From positions 1 to 64,000 of the forward strand of contig NZ_JAHXBN010000006.1 in the NCBI RefSeq assembly GCF_019924045.1: a stretch of DNA of 64,000 bases, written 5' to 3'. Under the pieces are notes generated by a model. That model worked only from the letters and a program-made list of their open reading frames with translations, had not been told where the DNA came from and made no database searches. Source of the stretch: Dyadobacter fermentans. Lineage in GTDB: Bacteria; Bacteroidota; Bacteroidia; Cytophagales; Spirosomataceae. Positions 16,823-25,692 of the stretch are shown here, piece by piece. A program made the position numbers and the translations under genes. Position 1 is the stretch's first letter. Every line of letters starts with the position of its first letter.

Positions 16823-17701
16823 ATGAGACACATTTATCTTTTGCTACTATTGCTGCTTCCTACATGCCTGTACGCGCAAGGGCCGCGTGTTCTGATCGTT
16901 ACGGCTCATCCGGACGACGAAACCATGTTTCCAGTGACTGTTTTTAAAATTACCCACGAACTGAAAGGCTCTGCCGATCTCGCATTGATTACCGACGCCT
17001 CGGGCGGGTACAATGGCCTGGTAGCATCCAGCTATTACGGCCTGAACCTCGTGGATTCTGCAACGGGCAGGAAACATTTACCCTTGATCCGTAAAAAAGA
17101 GCTCATGGCCTCCGGAGAGGTGATGGGAATCGGCAATTTCTTCTTCCTCGACCAGCTCGACGATTACTACAACCGCGACGAGAAACCCTACTTACAAGGA
17201 AAGAACTGGGACATTGCCTTCGTGGAGAAAAAGCTGGACAATATCCTGGTCAATGGCAACTATGACTTCGTATTCTGCCTCATTCCGCACGAAGGCCAGC
17301 ATGCGCACCACAAAACCGCGTCCATCAGCGCGATACGGGCCGTGCAGCGCTTTAAAGGCGCAAAAAAGCCGATTGTATTAGGCGGACAGTCACAAAACAA
17401 GGGTTATACTTTCTCATTCGCGGGACTTACCGGCTATCCGGAGACCGATATTCTTAAAATTGCGCCTGTATTCGAATTTGACCGGTCTCACAGTTTCGGA
17501 GAGGACAAAAAACACAGCTATATGATCGTTGCAGACTGGGTAAAAGCGGCGCACAAGTCTCAAAGCGGCGATATGAATCAGGCCATGCACCGGGGCGATT
17601 TGGAAACATTCTGGTATTTCACGATCAATGGGGAGGATGGAATTGGGAAAACCAGGGCGCTGTTTGATGCGGTGAATTCCTCCGGGTATTCCAAAAAGTA
17701 G
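16823..17701 (+). CDS. Secreted PIG-L/LmbE family deacetylase
   Basis: This 292-residue zinc hydrolase removes acetyl groups from N-acetyl amino sugars or related compounds. Residues 1-18 are a signal peptide (ending LYAQ). The zinc motif AHPDDE is at residues 28-33, and the third ligand lies in HEGQHAHHKTAS near 158. Export is unusual for mycothiol or bacillithiol enzymes, so an extracytoplasmic sugar substrate is more likely. Its stop abuts the stop of the convergent methyltransferase gene with no gap. Confidence 0.9.
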   Translation: MRHIYLLLLLLLPTCLYAQGPRVLIVTAHPDDETMFPVTVFKITHELKGSADLALITDASGGYNGLVASSYYGLNLVDSATGRKHLPLIRKKELMASGEVMGIGNFFFLDQLDDYYNRDEKPYLQGKNWDIAFVEKKLDNILVNGNYDFVFCLIPHEGQHAHHKTASISAIRAVQRFKGAKKPIVLGGQSQNKGYTFSFAGLTGYPETDILKIAPVFEFDRSHSFGEDKKHSYMIVADWVKAAHKSQSGDMNQAMHRGDLETFWYFTINGEDGIGKTRALFDAVNSSGYSKK

Positions 17702-18469
17702 TCAGACTGACTGGAAGGTCATGAAAAGGGAACTACCGAAAGGTGCTTTGCCCAGAATGGCGGATTCGGTTTTAGTAATGGCTTTTAAAACTGCGTTGAC
17801 CGTGTCGCCCGGGTATTCGACATCCGAGTCGAGGTGATCGATATTGATTTTCTTCTTGCGGATCTGGTAATTCTGCCATTGCCGTACGAGCAAAATAGGT
17901 AGGGACAGTGCAAAGGGCCAGTAAGTGTTATAGCCCATGCGCAGCCCGGCAGCTTGGCCAAATGCCTGAAATTGCTCCAATTTGAAACGCCGCGAGCTTC
18001 CTACCGCGAGGTCGTGCGTGCCCGAGAAGGCTTCGAATGCGTGAATATTAATGATGATCAGCCCGTTGCGGTTCAGGCGATTTTTAAATGCAGTGAGTGC
18101 GCGGATGATCTCGTCGTCGGTCAGGAAATAGAGCGCGTCGTTGCAGGTGATGATATCGAAAGTCTCGCCCGGCTCGAATGCTTCCACATTCCGGAGATCA
18201 CCGAAAACGACATTCAGGCCGCGCTCGTTCGAGAAATCGATCGCATGTTGTGAATAATCGAAGCCCCGCAGATTGGAATAACCATTCTCCTTTAAAAACG
18301 ACATTAACCCGCCCGTACCGCAGGCAGCATCGAGGATTTTGAGATCGGGATCCATGGCCCTGAAATGCTTGCGGATCTGGCCCAAAACCTTACCATGGAG
18401 GATCTGATACCACCACAGTTTGCGCTCGGTTTCGTACATACGCTGGTATTCGAGCCGATTGTCGATCAT
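17702..18469 (-). CDS. Class I SAM-dependent methyltransferase
   Basis: This 255-residue methyltransferase has the SAM-binding motif I ILDAACGTGGLMSF at about residues 44-57, with ITCNDALYFL as motif II near 108. A hydrophobic stretch (WPFALSLPILLVRQW) near 205 may touch the membrane. It is the last gene of a four-gene unit; its start overlaps the stop of the glycosyltransferase gene by 4 bp. It probably methylates a sugar or lipid-linked sugar made by the upstream genes. The precise target is not known. Confidence 0.87.
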   Translation of the reverse strand: MIDNRLEYQRMYETERKLWWYQILHGKVLGQIRKHFRAMDPDLKILDAACGTGGLMSFLKENGYSNLRGFDYSQHAIDFSNERGLNVVFGDLRNVEAFEPGETFDIITCNDALYFLTDDEIIRALTAFKNRLNRNGLIIINIHAFEAFSGTHDLAVGSSRRFKLEQFQAFGQAAGLRMGYNTYWPFALSLPILLVRQWQNYQIRKKKINIDHLDSDVEYPGDTVNAVLKAITKTESAILGKAPFGSSLFMTFQSV

Positions 18470-19386
18470 ACGTGTTCGGAGCTGTTATATTTGATCACAT
18501 ACTGCGGCTGACCGCTCTGTGCCATAAAACTCTTACCGATGTATTCCCCCAAAACGCTCAGCAGCATGCATTGAATACCTCCGATGAAAATGATGGTCGC
18601 CGTCACTACCTGCCAGCCCTTCGGGTCCGGACCGATGATCCATTGGATGGTCAGGAAAAGCAAAAGCAAAAAGCCTAAACTGAACAATCCCACGCCAATA
18701 GGCACAAAAAAGCGAATCGGAAGGGACGAGTAACAGAAAAGGATATTGAGAAAGAGCGATATTAACTTATGAAACGTATAATTGGAAGCCCCTTCTTCGC
18801 GCTTCTGGTGCGCTACCTGCACGGTACCGATGTTCCGCGTCATCCGGAATATCAGCCCGTCGATATAAGGGTAGGGCCCGTGGTATTTGATAATTTCCTG
18901 CACCACTTCCTGCCGGATCAACTTGAAACTCGACAAATACAGATCCTTGGGTTTATTTAAAAGATAGCTGGTAAGCCAGTTGACAAACTTGCTGCCCATA
19001 TTGCGGCCAACAGAATGCTGCTTTTTGGCATAATAGGTGTAAACAACGTCGTAATCCCCCGATTCTGCGGTTTCCACCAGTTTCAATATCTCCTCCGGCG
19101 GGTTCTGAAAATCATCGTCGATCATCACGCAGTAGTTACCGTATGCCCAGTTGAGGCCGCACATAACCGCATTAAACTCCCCGTAATTCCGGCGCAGTGA
19201 AATAAACCGCACATTGGCATAGGCATCGGACAACTCGCGGCATACCTGCTCGGACCGGTCGCGGCTGCCGTCGTTGACCATCACGATCTCGAATGATATT
19301 TCTGATAAAGTGGCTTGTAGCTTTTCGATCAGCGGCCGGATGGTTTTTTCGCTGTTGTAAACCGGGATAATGACCGATAGCTTCAT
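18466..19386 (-). CDS. Glycosyltransferase family 2 (GtrB/ArnC-like), membrane-anchored
   Basis: This 306-residue enzyme has a GT-A domain with [13 protein letters not shown] near residue 39 and the metal motif [13 protein letters not shown] near 94. Two membrane helices lie at about 228-252 and 262-288. This is the layout of GtrB/ArnC-type transferases that place a sugar on undecaprenyl phosphate. Its reading frame overlaps those of the genes on both sides by 4 bp. It most likely transfers the amino sugar made by the two preceding enzymes. Confidence 0.93.
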   Translation of the reverse strand: MKLSVIIPVYNSEKTIRPLIEKLQATLSEISFEIVMVNDGSRDRSEQVCRELSDAYANVRFISLRRNYGEFNAVMCGLNWAYGNYCVMIDDDFQNPPEEILKLVETAESGDYDVVYTYYAKKQHSVGRNMGSKFVNWLTSYLLNKPKDLYLSSFKLIRQEVVQEIIKYHGPYPYIDGLIFRMTRNIGTVQVAHQKREEGASNYTFHKLISLFLNILFCYSSLPIRFFVPIGVGLFSLGFLLLLFLTIQWIIGPDPKGWQVVTATIIFIGGIQCMLLSVLGEYIGKSFMAQSGQPQYVIKYNSSEHV

Positions 19387-20477
19387 TGACGATCGAATTG
19401 ATTGACGGTTTGTATGATATAGGCCACCTCATCGTCCGTCAAAACCGGGTTAAGCGGCAAGCTGATCACCTGCTGGTGGATCTGCTCTGTCAAAGGCAAA
19501 TGTAAATCTTTAAATTCTTGGTAAGCCAATTGTTTATGGATAGGCTTTGGGTAATGAACGTTCGTCTGCACGCCATGCGCATCCAGGAAAGCGATCAACT
19601 CTGCACGGCGGGGATGCCGTACTACAAAGAGGTGCCACGCGTCTTCCGAAATCCGGTCGGCGGGAGGTAAAATCAGCTCGCTGCATTTCAATTCCTGCAA
19701 ATACTGGTGGGCGATCTCCCTCCTGCGGACATTTTCCGGATCGAGGTAAGGCAGCTTGACGCTGAGTATTGCAGCCTGCATTTCGTCCAGGCGGCTGTTT
19801 ACACCCTGGTATTCGTTCTGATAGCGAATTACCGAGCCGTAATTGCGCAAGTAACGGATCTTTTCGGCCAATGCTGCGTCGTTGGTCGTAATGGCACCGG
19901 CGTCGCCTAAGGCCCCCAGGTTTTTGGTAGGGTAAAAACTGAATGCCGTCGCGTCCGCCCATGCTCCTACTTTCCGGCCTGCATGCGTGGCTCCGTGCGC
20001 CTGCGCGGCGTCGGTGATCACTTTGAGATCGTGCTTACGGGCAAGATCCAGGATTTGTGCAATTTCGCAGCTCCGCCCGTAAAGGTCGACCGTGATAATG
20101 GCCTTCGTACGCGGCGTAATGGCCTGTTCGATCAGCGCGGGATCGATCAGCATCGTATGCGGGTCCGGCTCCACAAAAATGGGCTTCAGGTGCAGGTAAC
20201 TCACCGGCAGCACCGAGGCAATATACGTATTGGCGGGAACGATGATCTCGCTATCCTTGGGCAGGTCCATTGCCAGCAATATCAGCGTAATTGCATCGAG
20301 CCCATTGGCGGTCCCTACACAATGCTCCGCTTCGCAATACGCGGCAAATGCGTTTTCGAATGCTTTCAACTCATTGCCCAGAATATACCACCCCGAGCGG
20401 ATCACACGGAGCGAAGCATCTTCGATCGCTTGCAGATAAGGGGCATTTACCTGATTTAAATCCAGAAATGGGATCAT
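19383..20477 (-). CDS. DegT/DnrJ/EryC1/StrS aminotransferase (FdtB-like)
   Basis: This 364-residue PLP enzyme transfers an amino group to a keto-sugar nucleotide. The lysine that holds PLP is near residue 186 in [23 protein letters not shown], the PLP-contacting Asp, precedes it near 157. The opening [14 protein letters not shown] is typical of the family. The gene directly before it encodes a dTDP-sugar 3,4-ketoisomerase, so the likely product is a dTDP-3-amino-3,6-dideoxyhexose (Fuc3N or Qui3N). The frames overlap by 4 bp. Confidence 0.94.
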   Translation of the reverse strand: MIPFLDLNQVNAPYLQAIEDASLRVIRSGWYILGNELKAFENAFAAYCEAEHCVGTANGLDAITLILLAMDLPKDSEIIVPANTYIASVLPVSYLHLKPIFVEPDPHTMLIDPALIEQAITPRTKAIITVDLYGRSCEIAQILDLARKHDLKVITDAAQAHGATHAGRKVGAWADATAFSFYPTKNLGALGDAGAITTNDAALAEKIRYLRNYGSVIRYQNEYQGVNSRLDEMQAAILSVKLPYLDPENVRRREIAHQYLQELKCSELILPPADRISEDAWHLFVVRHPRRAELIAFLDAHGVQTNVHYPKPIHKQLAYQEFKDLHLPLTEQIHQQVISLPLNPVLTDDEVAYIIQTVNQFDRQ

Positions 20478-20869
20478 TGAGATACTGTCTGGATTAGCTG
20501 ATTCAGGGGATAAGGATCGTCGATGTAATCGGCTTTGTCATAATATTCGTTGGACAATACCAACAGGATCGCATCGTCCGAGAAAGAGTCCATGATGTGC
20601 CAGTCTTTCGGTTCAAGGATCAGGCAGGACACAGGATTATCGAGAATGAAGATTTCCTCTTTCTCGCCGTCGTTGGAGTATATACGACAACTTCCGTGAA
20701 TACAAACCAGGGCATTCCACGTTTTGTGATGCCTGTGGCCACCTCGCTGCGTCTCACCCGCGCCGTAAATGTAAAACACGCGTTTAATTGTACCGGGGAT
20801 GATTTTTTCAAAGACTGTGAGATTGCCCGATCCGGTGTTAAATGTATCCAGCTGTACTAAAAGCGGCAT
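20474..20869 (-). CDS. dTDP-4-keto-6-deoxyglucose 3,4-ketoisomerase (FdtA/QdtA, WxcM-like)
   Basis: This 131-residue cupin moves the keto group of dTDP-4-dehydro-6-deoxyglucose from C4 to C3. The conserved histidines are in [10 protein letters not shown] at residues 43-52, and [14 protein letters not shown] near 90 is typical. It is the first gene of the four-gene unit. Whether the product is the galacto (Fuc3N) or gluco (Qui3N) form cannot be read from the sequence. The acetyltransferase that usually completes these pathways (FdtC/QdtC) is not next to it. Confidence 0.92.
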   Translation of the reverse strand: MPLLVQLDTFNTGSGNLTVFEKIIPGTIKRVFYIYGAGETQRGGHRHHKTWNALVCIHGSCRIYSNDGEKEEIFILDNPVSCLILEPKDWHIMDSFSDDAILLVLSNEYYDKADYIDDPYPLNQLIQTVSQ

Positions 20870-20927
20870 ATGGAAATTTCTAGGTTGTTAGGGTGTGGTC
20901 AAACTCTTTCAAATACACGATCTGCTT

Positions 20928-20935
20928 CAAAAGTA
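20928..20935 (-). promoter_or_regulatory. -7 box (TACTTTTG on minus strand) of the amino-sugar operon
   Basis: The plus strand reads CAAAAGTA, an exact inverse of TAnnTTTG, 59 bases before the ketoisomerase start. No good -33 element was found. Confidence 0.4.
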
Positions 20936-21122
20936 ACCTATTAATAAATGTCAGACATTTTTTCCTTTAAAATACAAAAATACCTTCCACATAAAAAAAT
21001 CGATTATCCTGAGGCAAGGCTTAATGATCATTTAATGCGAGCCGACAAGAAGTGCTGCCACTCTCGCGTTGACCAATGTTATCGGGTATTGGTTGGGAAA
21101 GGACGAAAATAATCGGCACTAC

Positions 21123-21164
21123 CCCTACCCGGGTGGCCCTACCCAGGCGGCCCTACCCGCATCC
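21123..21164. repeat. Three 14-bp GC-rich tandem repeats
   Basis: Three units opening CCCTACCC lie at 21123-21136, 21137-21150 and 21151-21164. The array ends exactly at the stop codon of the membrane-protein gene. It lies in a 295-base spacer (20870-21164) that otherwise shows only an AT-rich promoter region. Confidence 0.75.
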
Positions 21165-22364
21165 CTAACTAAACAGGCCCCATTGCAAACGGTGGTCGAT
21201 CAGCATGAAGATTTTCACAGGCAGCGGTTCCAGCCAGAGTATTTTATTATAACCCATGTAAAAAACCTGTGGATGGGCCACGCAGACGACCATCGTAAAA
21301 AACAGGATAAGCCGGACAGACGATGTAGAGGAGGTTTCGATTAATATAAAAACGGCGAGCAGAATAAACGGAAAACCGTATGACAATGCCCGGTCGATAT
21401 CGTGGACGTAGATCCCGGTAGCCACCAGTACCGCGAAACCGACCATGAGTGCCAGCAGGAGCCAGTAACGCCTCGTGAGGCATAGTACGGCAAAAGCGGC
21501 GATCAGGATCAGCCACGTACCTTCAAATGCACCCCAGATACTGCTCCCCAGCCCATTGCGGTGGGCATTTGCCAGCAATACAGGCGTTCCGATCGTAGAG
21601 TAGGAATGGTGTGGGAAATAGGTAGTCTGCACGTATTCACGGATGGTGAAATAGATCGCCCACGCTACCCACACGACCAGGCTCTCCCCCGTAAAAGCCG
21701 ATCTGATCAAGCCGGGAACGCCAAAATTATTATTCCGGTAAGCCTTTGTTCCCATCCACCAGAGCAGCAAATAGCCCCCAGCGACCACAGCCCGCTCGTC
21801 GGTGAAGAATGCGATCAGCAGCGAGAGGAATATTACCAGCGAGTTTCTGCTTAATAATGCCAGCAGGAGAAAGAAAAAGGCAAACTCGTCGCCGTACCCG
21901 TGCACATCCGCGAAAGCCCACACGCTCACGAAGATGTTGGCAATGGCCGTCACAAACAGCGCGGTGATTACTTTATCGCCCGACACCGAAAAGATATAAC
22001 CAGCTGTTTTATAAAGGAACAACACCCCCAGAACTGCCTGAACAATCAGGATTAACAGCACATTATGGCCTGTTAGAAATGAAAGGGCGGGCAATGTCCA
22101 GCGGAAGATCATATTCTCCCGGCGAACGTCGTAATCCATGTCCTTCGGATGCAGGATGTCCTGCGCCTGATTGTGAATAAAAACCCAGGCGTCGAGGCTC
22201 ACTCCATTGCTTCTTAAATGGTCAAGCAAGAGCGAATAGGGTGGAAATGCAAGAAAAAGCGATAGTGCGACAGCAAAAAAAGTGAGCTTCCACAACCAGT
22301 TCTTTCCAGACAACTGTGCTTCAATCCAAAGGAGCGACGACCCGTAAAAGTTTTCCAAAAGCAT
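21165..22364 (-). CDS. Polytopic membrane protein of unknown function
   Basis: This protein of about 400 residues has roughly ten membrane helices. I do not recognise its family with confidence. Visible features include FIHNQAQDILHPKDMDYDV in an early outside loop, FADVHGYGDEFAFF between helices, a short FFTDERAVVAGG, and DIDRALSYGFPF near residue 350. The layout recalls GT-C type glycosyltransferases or polymer-export proteins with acidic loop motifs. It is near, and on the same strand as, the amino-sugar operon, which would fit a role in surface polysaccharide, but a 295-base gap separates them. The frame is open up to 22409; the Met at 22364 is chosen as start because a hydrophilic leader precedes it. 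Confidence 0.7.
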   Translation of the reverse strand: MLLENFYGSSLLWIEAQLSGKNWLWKLTFFAVALSLFLAFPPYSLLLDHLRSNGVSLDAWVFIHNQAQDILHPKDMDYDVRRENMIFRWTLPALSFLTGHNVLLILIVQAVLGVLFLYKTAGYIFSVSGDKVITALFVTAIANIFVSVWAFADVHGYGDEFAFFFLLLALLSRNSLVIFLSLLIAFFTDERAVVAGGYLLLWWMGTKAYRNNNFGVPGLIRSAFTGESLVVWVAWAIYFTIREYVQTTYFPHHSYSTIGTPVLLANAHRNGLGSSIWGAFEGTWLILIAAFAVLCLTRRYWLLLALMVGFAVLVATGIYVHDIDRALSYGFPFILLAVFILIETSSTSSVRLILFFTMVVCVAHPQVFYMGYNKILWLEPLPVKIFMLIDHRLQWGLFS

Positions 22365-22412
22365 AGGACGGCTTGGCCAAATAGGCTCAAATATACATTT
22401 AATGTGCAATAC

Positions 22413-25400
22413 TCATTTCCAGCTCGGTACGATCCGGCTGCCTTCTTCGCTTTCGGTAATGCGCAGGTAGGTCTGGATTTCCTGTTGCAGGTCCTCCACG
22501 TGACTAATAATACCCACGATCCGGTTCTCCTTTCTCAATGATTTTAACGTTTCAAAGACCGTTTGTAATGCATTTTTATCGAGGGAACCAAAACCTTCGT
22601 CGAGGAAGAAAAAGTTGTGTTTCGATTCATTCCTGACGTGAATATGATCGGCCAGCGCCAACGCCAGCGACAATGCCGCCTGAAATTTCTGCCCGCCTGA
22701 GAGTGTTTTCAACAGCCGCATATGCCCGCCATTGAGCAAATCCCTCACCCAGAAACTGTTTCCTTCTCCCAATTCTAGGTGTAGCTGCTGGTGGGTCATC
22801 TGGTGGAACCGGTGATTGGCCGCCTGGATCAGGTTTTGCAGGTAAATGCTCGACGCGTAATCCACAAACCCGCTCGACCGGAACAGTTTCGCCAGGTCGT
22901 CGAGATGTTCTTTCCGAAGCTGCAAACGGCCTTTCTCTGTCAATAGCGTAGCTCTTTTGGCCAAATCTTCCGCCATTTGTTTCAGTCGCCCGCCGATATT
23001 TCCTTCCTCTTTCCGCTGGGCATTGAGGTTTTCGGTCAGCGTATTTTTTAATGCCGTTACTTCTTCGTGTTTTGCGGCATCATATTGCTCGCCGGCGTGG
23101 TCTTGCAGCAAGTTTTTCAGCTCGGCACCGGTTGTTTCCAATGCCAGTTTGAACTCCTCGATCGCCTTCCGCTCGGTGTCGATGCGGATTGGCCGTTGCA
23201 GGATTTCCGCCACCTGCGCTTCCGATTCGAATGCATAAGCGACTAATTCGCTATCGATCTTTTCCTGAACGATCACGAGTTCCCGCCTGCTTCCTTCCAG
23301 GGCGGCCAGCAAGGTAGCCTGGCTTCCGGAAAGTGTGTTTTGTTCTTTTTCCAATGCATCCACTTGCTTTTCAGCCTCTGTGAACGCGTTGGAAAGCTGC
23401 TGGTAATCGGCTTTGAGGGTAGCTATTTTCTCCGTAATAATAGTTTTTTCAACTGTTTCAAAATCCGCCAGATTCACCCTTGAAAGCTGTTCTGAAAGCG
23501 TCTGAACCGTGTTTTCAAACCTCAAAATCTCGTCCCTCAATACTTGCAGCGGCTTCTCGATCCTCTCTGTTTTCTCTTTGATGGCCACCTCGATTTGTTC
23601 CGCCAGTATTTTCAGAGTTGCTTCGCCGGCTTTGATTTCAGCCTGCAAACGGCTGCTTTCCGCAAATCGCCTTTCGAAACTTTCCCTGTCCGTTTTATTG
23701 AATGCCGGCCAAATAAAAGCTTCATCGTGCGCTTTCAACCGCCCTTGTGCCTCGGTGTAACGCTGTTTGATCGAGCCTTTTTGCTTTTCAAGGTTTTCTA
23801 TCTGGTTAAAAACGCGCTCTATCGGAGATTGCAGACGCCTCAACAGCCTTTCCTTCTCATCCAATGCATTCAACTGCTTTTCAATCGCCGCTATTTCTGC
23901 GGACAATGCGCCATCGGCAGTTAACACTTCGGGATGGTGCAGCGAGCCACAAAGCGGGCAGGGCTCTCCGTCTTCAAGATTACCCGCATACTGATGCAAT
24001 GCGACCCGCGTGTTGATGTGCAGTAACTGGCGGTTCAGCTCCTTTCGGCTATTTTCTCCCCCATCCAGGTATGCGGTAATGCCTTTTTGAAATGCCTCCA
24101 ATGAATGCTCCTCGCCAAACTGAATGCCGAAATCGCCCGTAATCTCATGCAAGCGCTGCGCGAGGCCGTCGGCAAGGGTTTTGATCTCCGCAGCCAGGGC
24201 TTCGGCCTCTACTTTGATCGCCTGGCGATCCGCTGCGAGGTCATCGACTTTCACGAACCAGGATTTGACGAGCCCCAATTCGAGCACATCGCCCAGACCT
24301 GCTTTGCGCTGCTCGTTGGCAGTTTCCAGCTCCTGTTTTTGTTGTTTTTGTATTTCAATGCCATTTTCCTTATCCTTCAACTGCTCTTCGCCACGTGTTA
24401 ATGCATCTTTCCGTTTGATAACCGCCTGCGAATGCTCAATAATCCGTATAACTTTTTCGAGCTCCTCCGCCGTTGCGAGCAGTTCTTCGCGTTTTTCGTA
24501 ACGCGGTTTAAGTATTTGCAATGTTTCCTGCTGCTTGCCAAGTAATGCGGCCAGCTCGGTAAGCTTGACCTGGTTCGTCACCGAAATACGCTCGTCCCGC
24601 GCTATGTCGGTCAGTAGTTTACCTTTTTGGTCAAAAATGGATTTGAAATGCAGCGAGCAGGTTTCAAAAGTCTTTAATGTCGCCTCGCGCTCCTGCATGC
24701 CAGTGCGCTGGGAATCAAGTGCCGCCAGGCGGCTTCGCAGCATCTGGATCTTCTCTGCGGCAAGTTTGAGTTTCTGAAAATTGCTTTCAAGTTCGGTTTG
24801 AACCACCAGCTCGTTCGAAATCTGCTGAATTTGCAGGCGAAGGTGCTCCAACTGCTGCTCGCCCTCTGCGAGCATTTCCTTTGTCACCTCTCCAAGACCC
24901 AGCAATTGACCATCGACGTTCGATAACACGAGGTCGTTCTGCTTACTTAGCGAGCCTACATTGCGGCTGAGGTCATACTTTTCTAGCTGAAAGAGCTCTT
25001 TCATCATCCGGGTGCGTTCGGCGTCTTTCAGTTCGATAAACTCCTGAAAACGCCCCTGCGGTATGATGATCGTCCGACGGAAATTGTCATAGCTGAGGCC
25101 GATAATGCTTTCGGTCGATTCGCTTTCTGCCAAAGGGACCCAGTCGTTCTCCTGCCAGACGTAGCCTTTCCGTTCAAAGGTTTTTACATCCTTGAAGTTC
25201 TTGCTATTCCGTTTTCCGCGCACGGTGAACCGGTAACGCTCGCCATTTTTGCCTGCAATGCATTCAAAATCGATTAGCAGATCGTCCGACCGCAGGTTCA
25301 TCATATTATAAGTACGATCGTCGCCCGACTTGTTGAGCCGCTCCGTGTCCCCGTATAATGCAAATGTGATCGCTTCCAGAATAGAGGATTTCCCGCTCCC

Positions 25401-25511
25401 CACAGCCCCGAAAATACCGAACAACGACGCGTCCGTCAACGGATCGAAATCAATTTCCTGCTCGGTTTGGTAAGAATATAGTCCTTTGATTTTTAAGCGT
25501 TTGGGGATCAT
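22413..25511 (-). CDS. sbcC: SbcC-like nuclease ATPase (Rad50 family)
   Basis: This 1032-residue protein is the ATPase subunit of the SbcCD double-strand nuclease that trims hairpins and broken ends. The Walker A motif GAVGSGKSSILEA is at residues 35-47. Long coiled coils follow, with the zinc hook CPLC near residue 517 (in GEPCPLCGSLHHPE). The ABC signature LSGGQKFQAALSLALA is near 935 and Walker B FFFLDEGFGSLD near 970. All parts are present. The partner nuclease gene sbcD usually lies directly upstream, but here there is only a repeat-containing spacer and then a GH3-family gene. Confidence 0.95.
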   Translation of the reverse strand: MIPKRLKIKGLYSYQTEQEIDFDPLTDASLFGIFGAVGSGKSSILEAITFALYGDTERLNKSGDDRTYNMMNLRSDDLLIDFECIAGKNGERYRFTVRGKRNSKNFKDVKTFERKGYVWQENDWVPLAESESTESIIGLSYDNFRRTIIIPQGRFQEFIELKDAERTRMMKELFQLEKYDLSRNVGSLSKQNDLVLSNVDGQLLGLGEVTKEMLAEGEQQLEHLRLQIQQISNELVVQTELESNFQKLKLAAEKIQMLRSRLAALDSQRTGMQEREATLKTFETCSLHFKSIFDQKGKLLTDIARDERISVTNQVKLTELAALLGKQQETLQILKPRYEKREELLATAEELEKVIRIIEHSQAVIKRKDALTRGEEQLKDKENGIEIQKQQKQELETANEQRKAGLGDVLELGLVKSWFVKVDDLAADRQAIKVEAEALAAEIKTLADGLAQRLHEITGDFGIQFGEEHSLEAFQKGITAYLDGGENSRKELNRQLLHINTRVALHQYAGNLEDGEPCPLCGSLHHPEVLTADGALSAEIAAIEKQLNALDEKERLLRRLQSPIERVFNQIENLEKQKGSIKQRYTEAQGRLKAHDEAFIWPAFNKTDRESFERRFAESSRLQAEIKAGEATLKILAEQIEVAIKEKTERIEKPLQVLRDEILRFENTVQTLSEQLSRVNLADFETVEKTIITEKIATLKADYQQLSNAFTEAEKQVDALEKEQNTLSGSQATLLAALEGSRRELVIVQEKIDSELVAYAFESEAQVAEILQRPIRIDTERKAIEEFKLALETTGAELKNLLQDHAGEQYDAAKHEEVTALKNTLTENLNAQRKEEGNIGGRLKQMAEDLAKRATLLTEKGRLQLRKEHLDDLAKLFRSSGFVDYASSIYLQNLIQAANHRFHQMTHQQLHLELGEGNSFWVRDLLNGGHMRLLKTLSGGQKFQAALSLALALADHIHVRNESKHNFFFLDEGFGSLDKNALQTVFETLKSLRKENRIVGIISHVEDLQQEIQTYLRITESEEGSRIVPSWK

Positions 25512-25539
25512 GCGGTGTTGCGGTATGTGGTGGCATCGG

Positions 25540-25692
25540 GAATGTTGACCATGGACCGCCGACCATGGACCATGGGCTCCGTTGAATGCTTTAAATGCCG
25601 TTAGCTATTATCAAGTTTGGTCAGTTATTGTCAGATTAGTAACAAATATGGTCGATGGTCTATCGTCCATGGTCGGCGGCGCCAGCCGCCGA
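25540..25692. repeat. Inverted repeats GACCATGG/GTCGGCGG bridging the sbcC-GH3 spacer
   Basis: CCGCCGACCATGGAC at 25556-25570 is perfectly inverted at 25665-25679. GACCATGG occurs three times in 25547-25575. A second perfect stem, TCGGCGGC (25673-25680) with GCCGCCGA (25685-25692), lies inside the last codons of the GH3 gene. The middle part holds GGTCAGTTATTGTCA, like the words in the 5.8-kb and 41-kb spacers. Confidence 0.7.

Noticed and set aside
21069..21344. 91-codon frame at the 14-bp repeats
   Set aside because: It runs across a tandem repeat and into the antisense of the membrane-protein gene.
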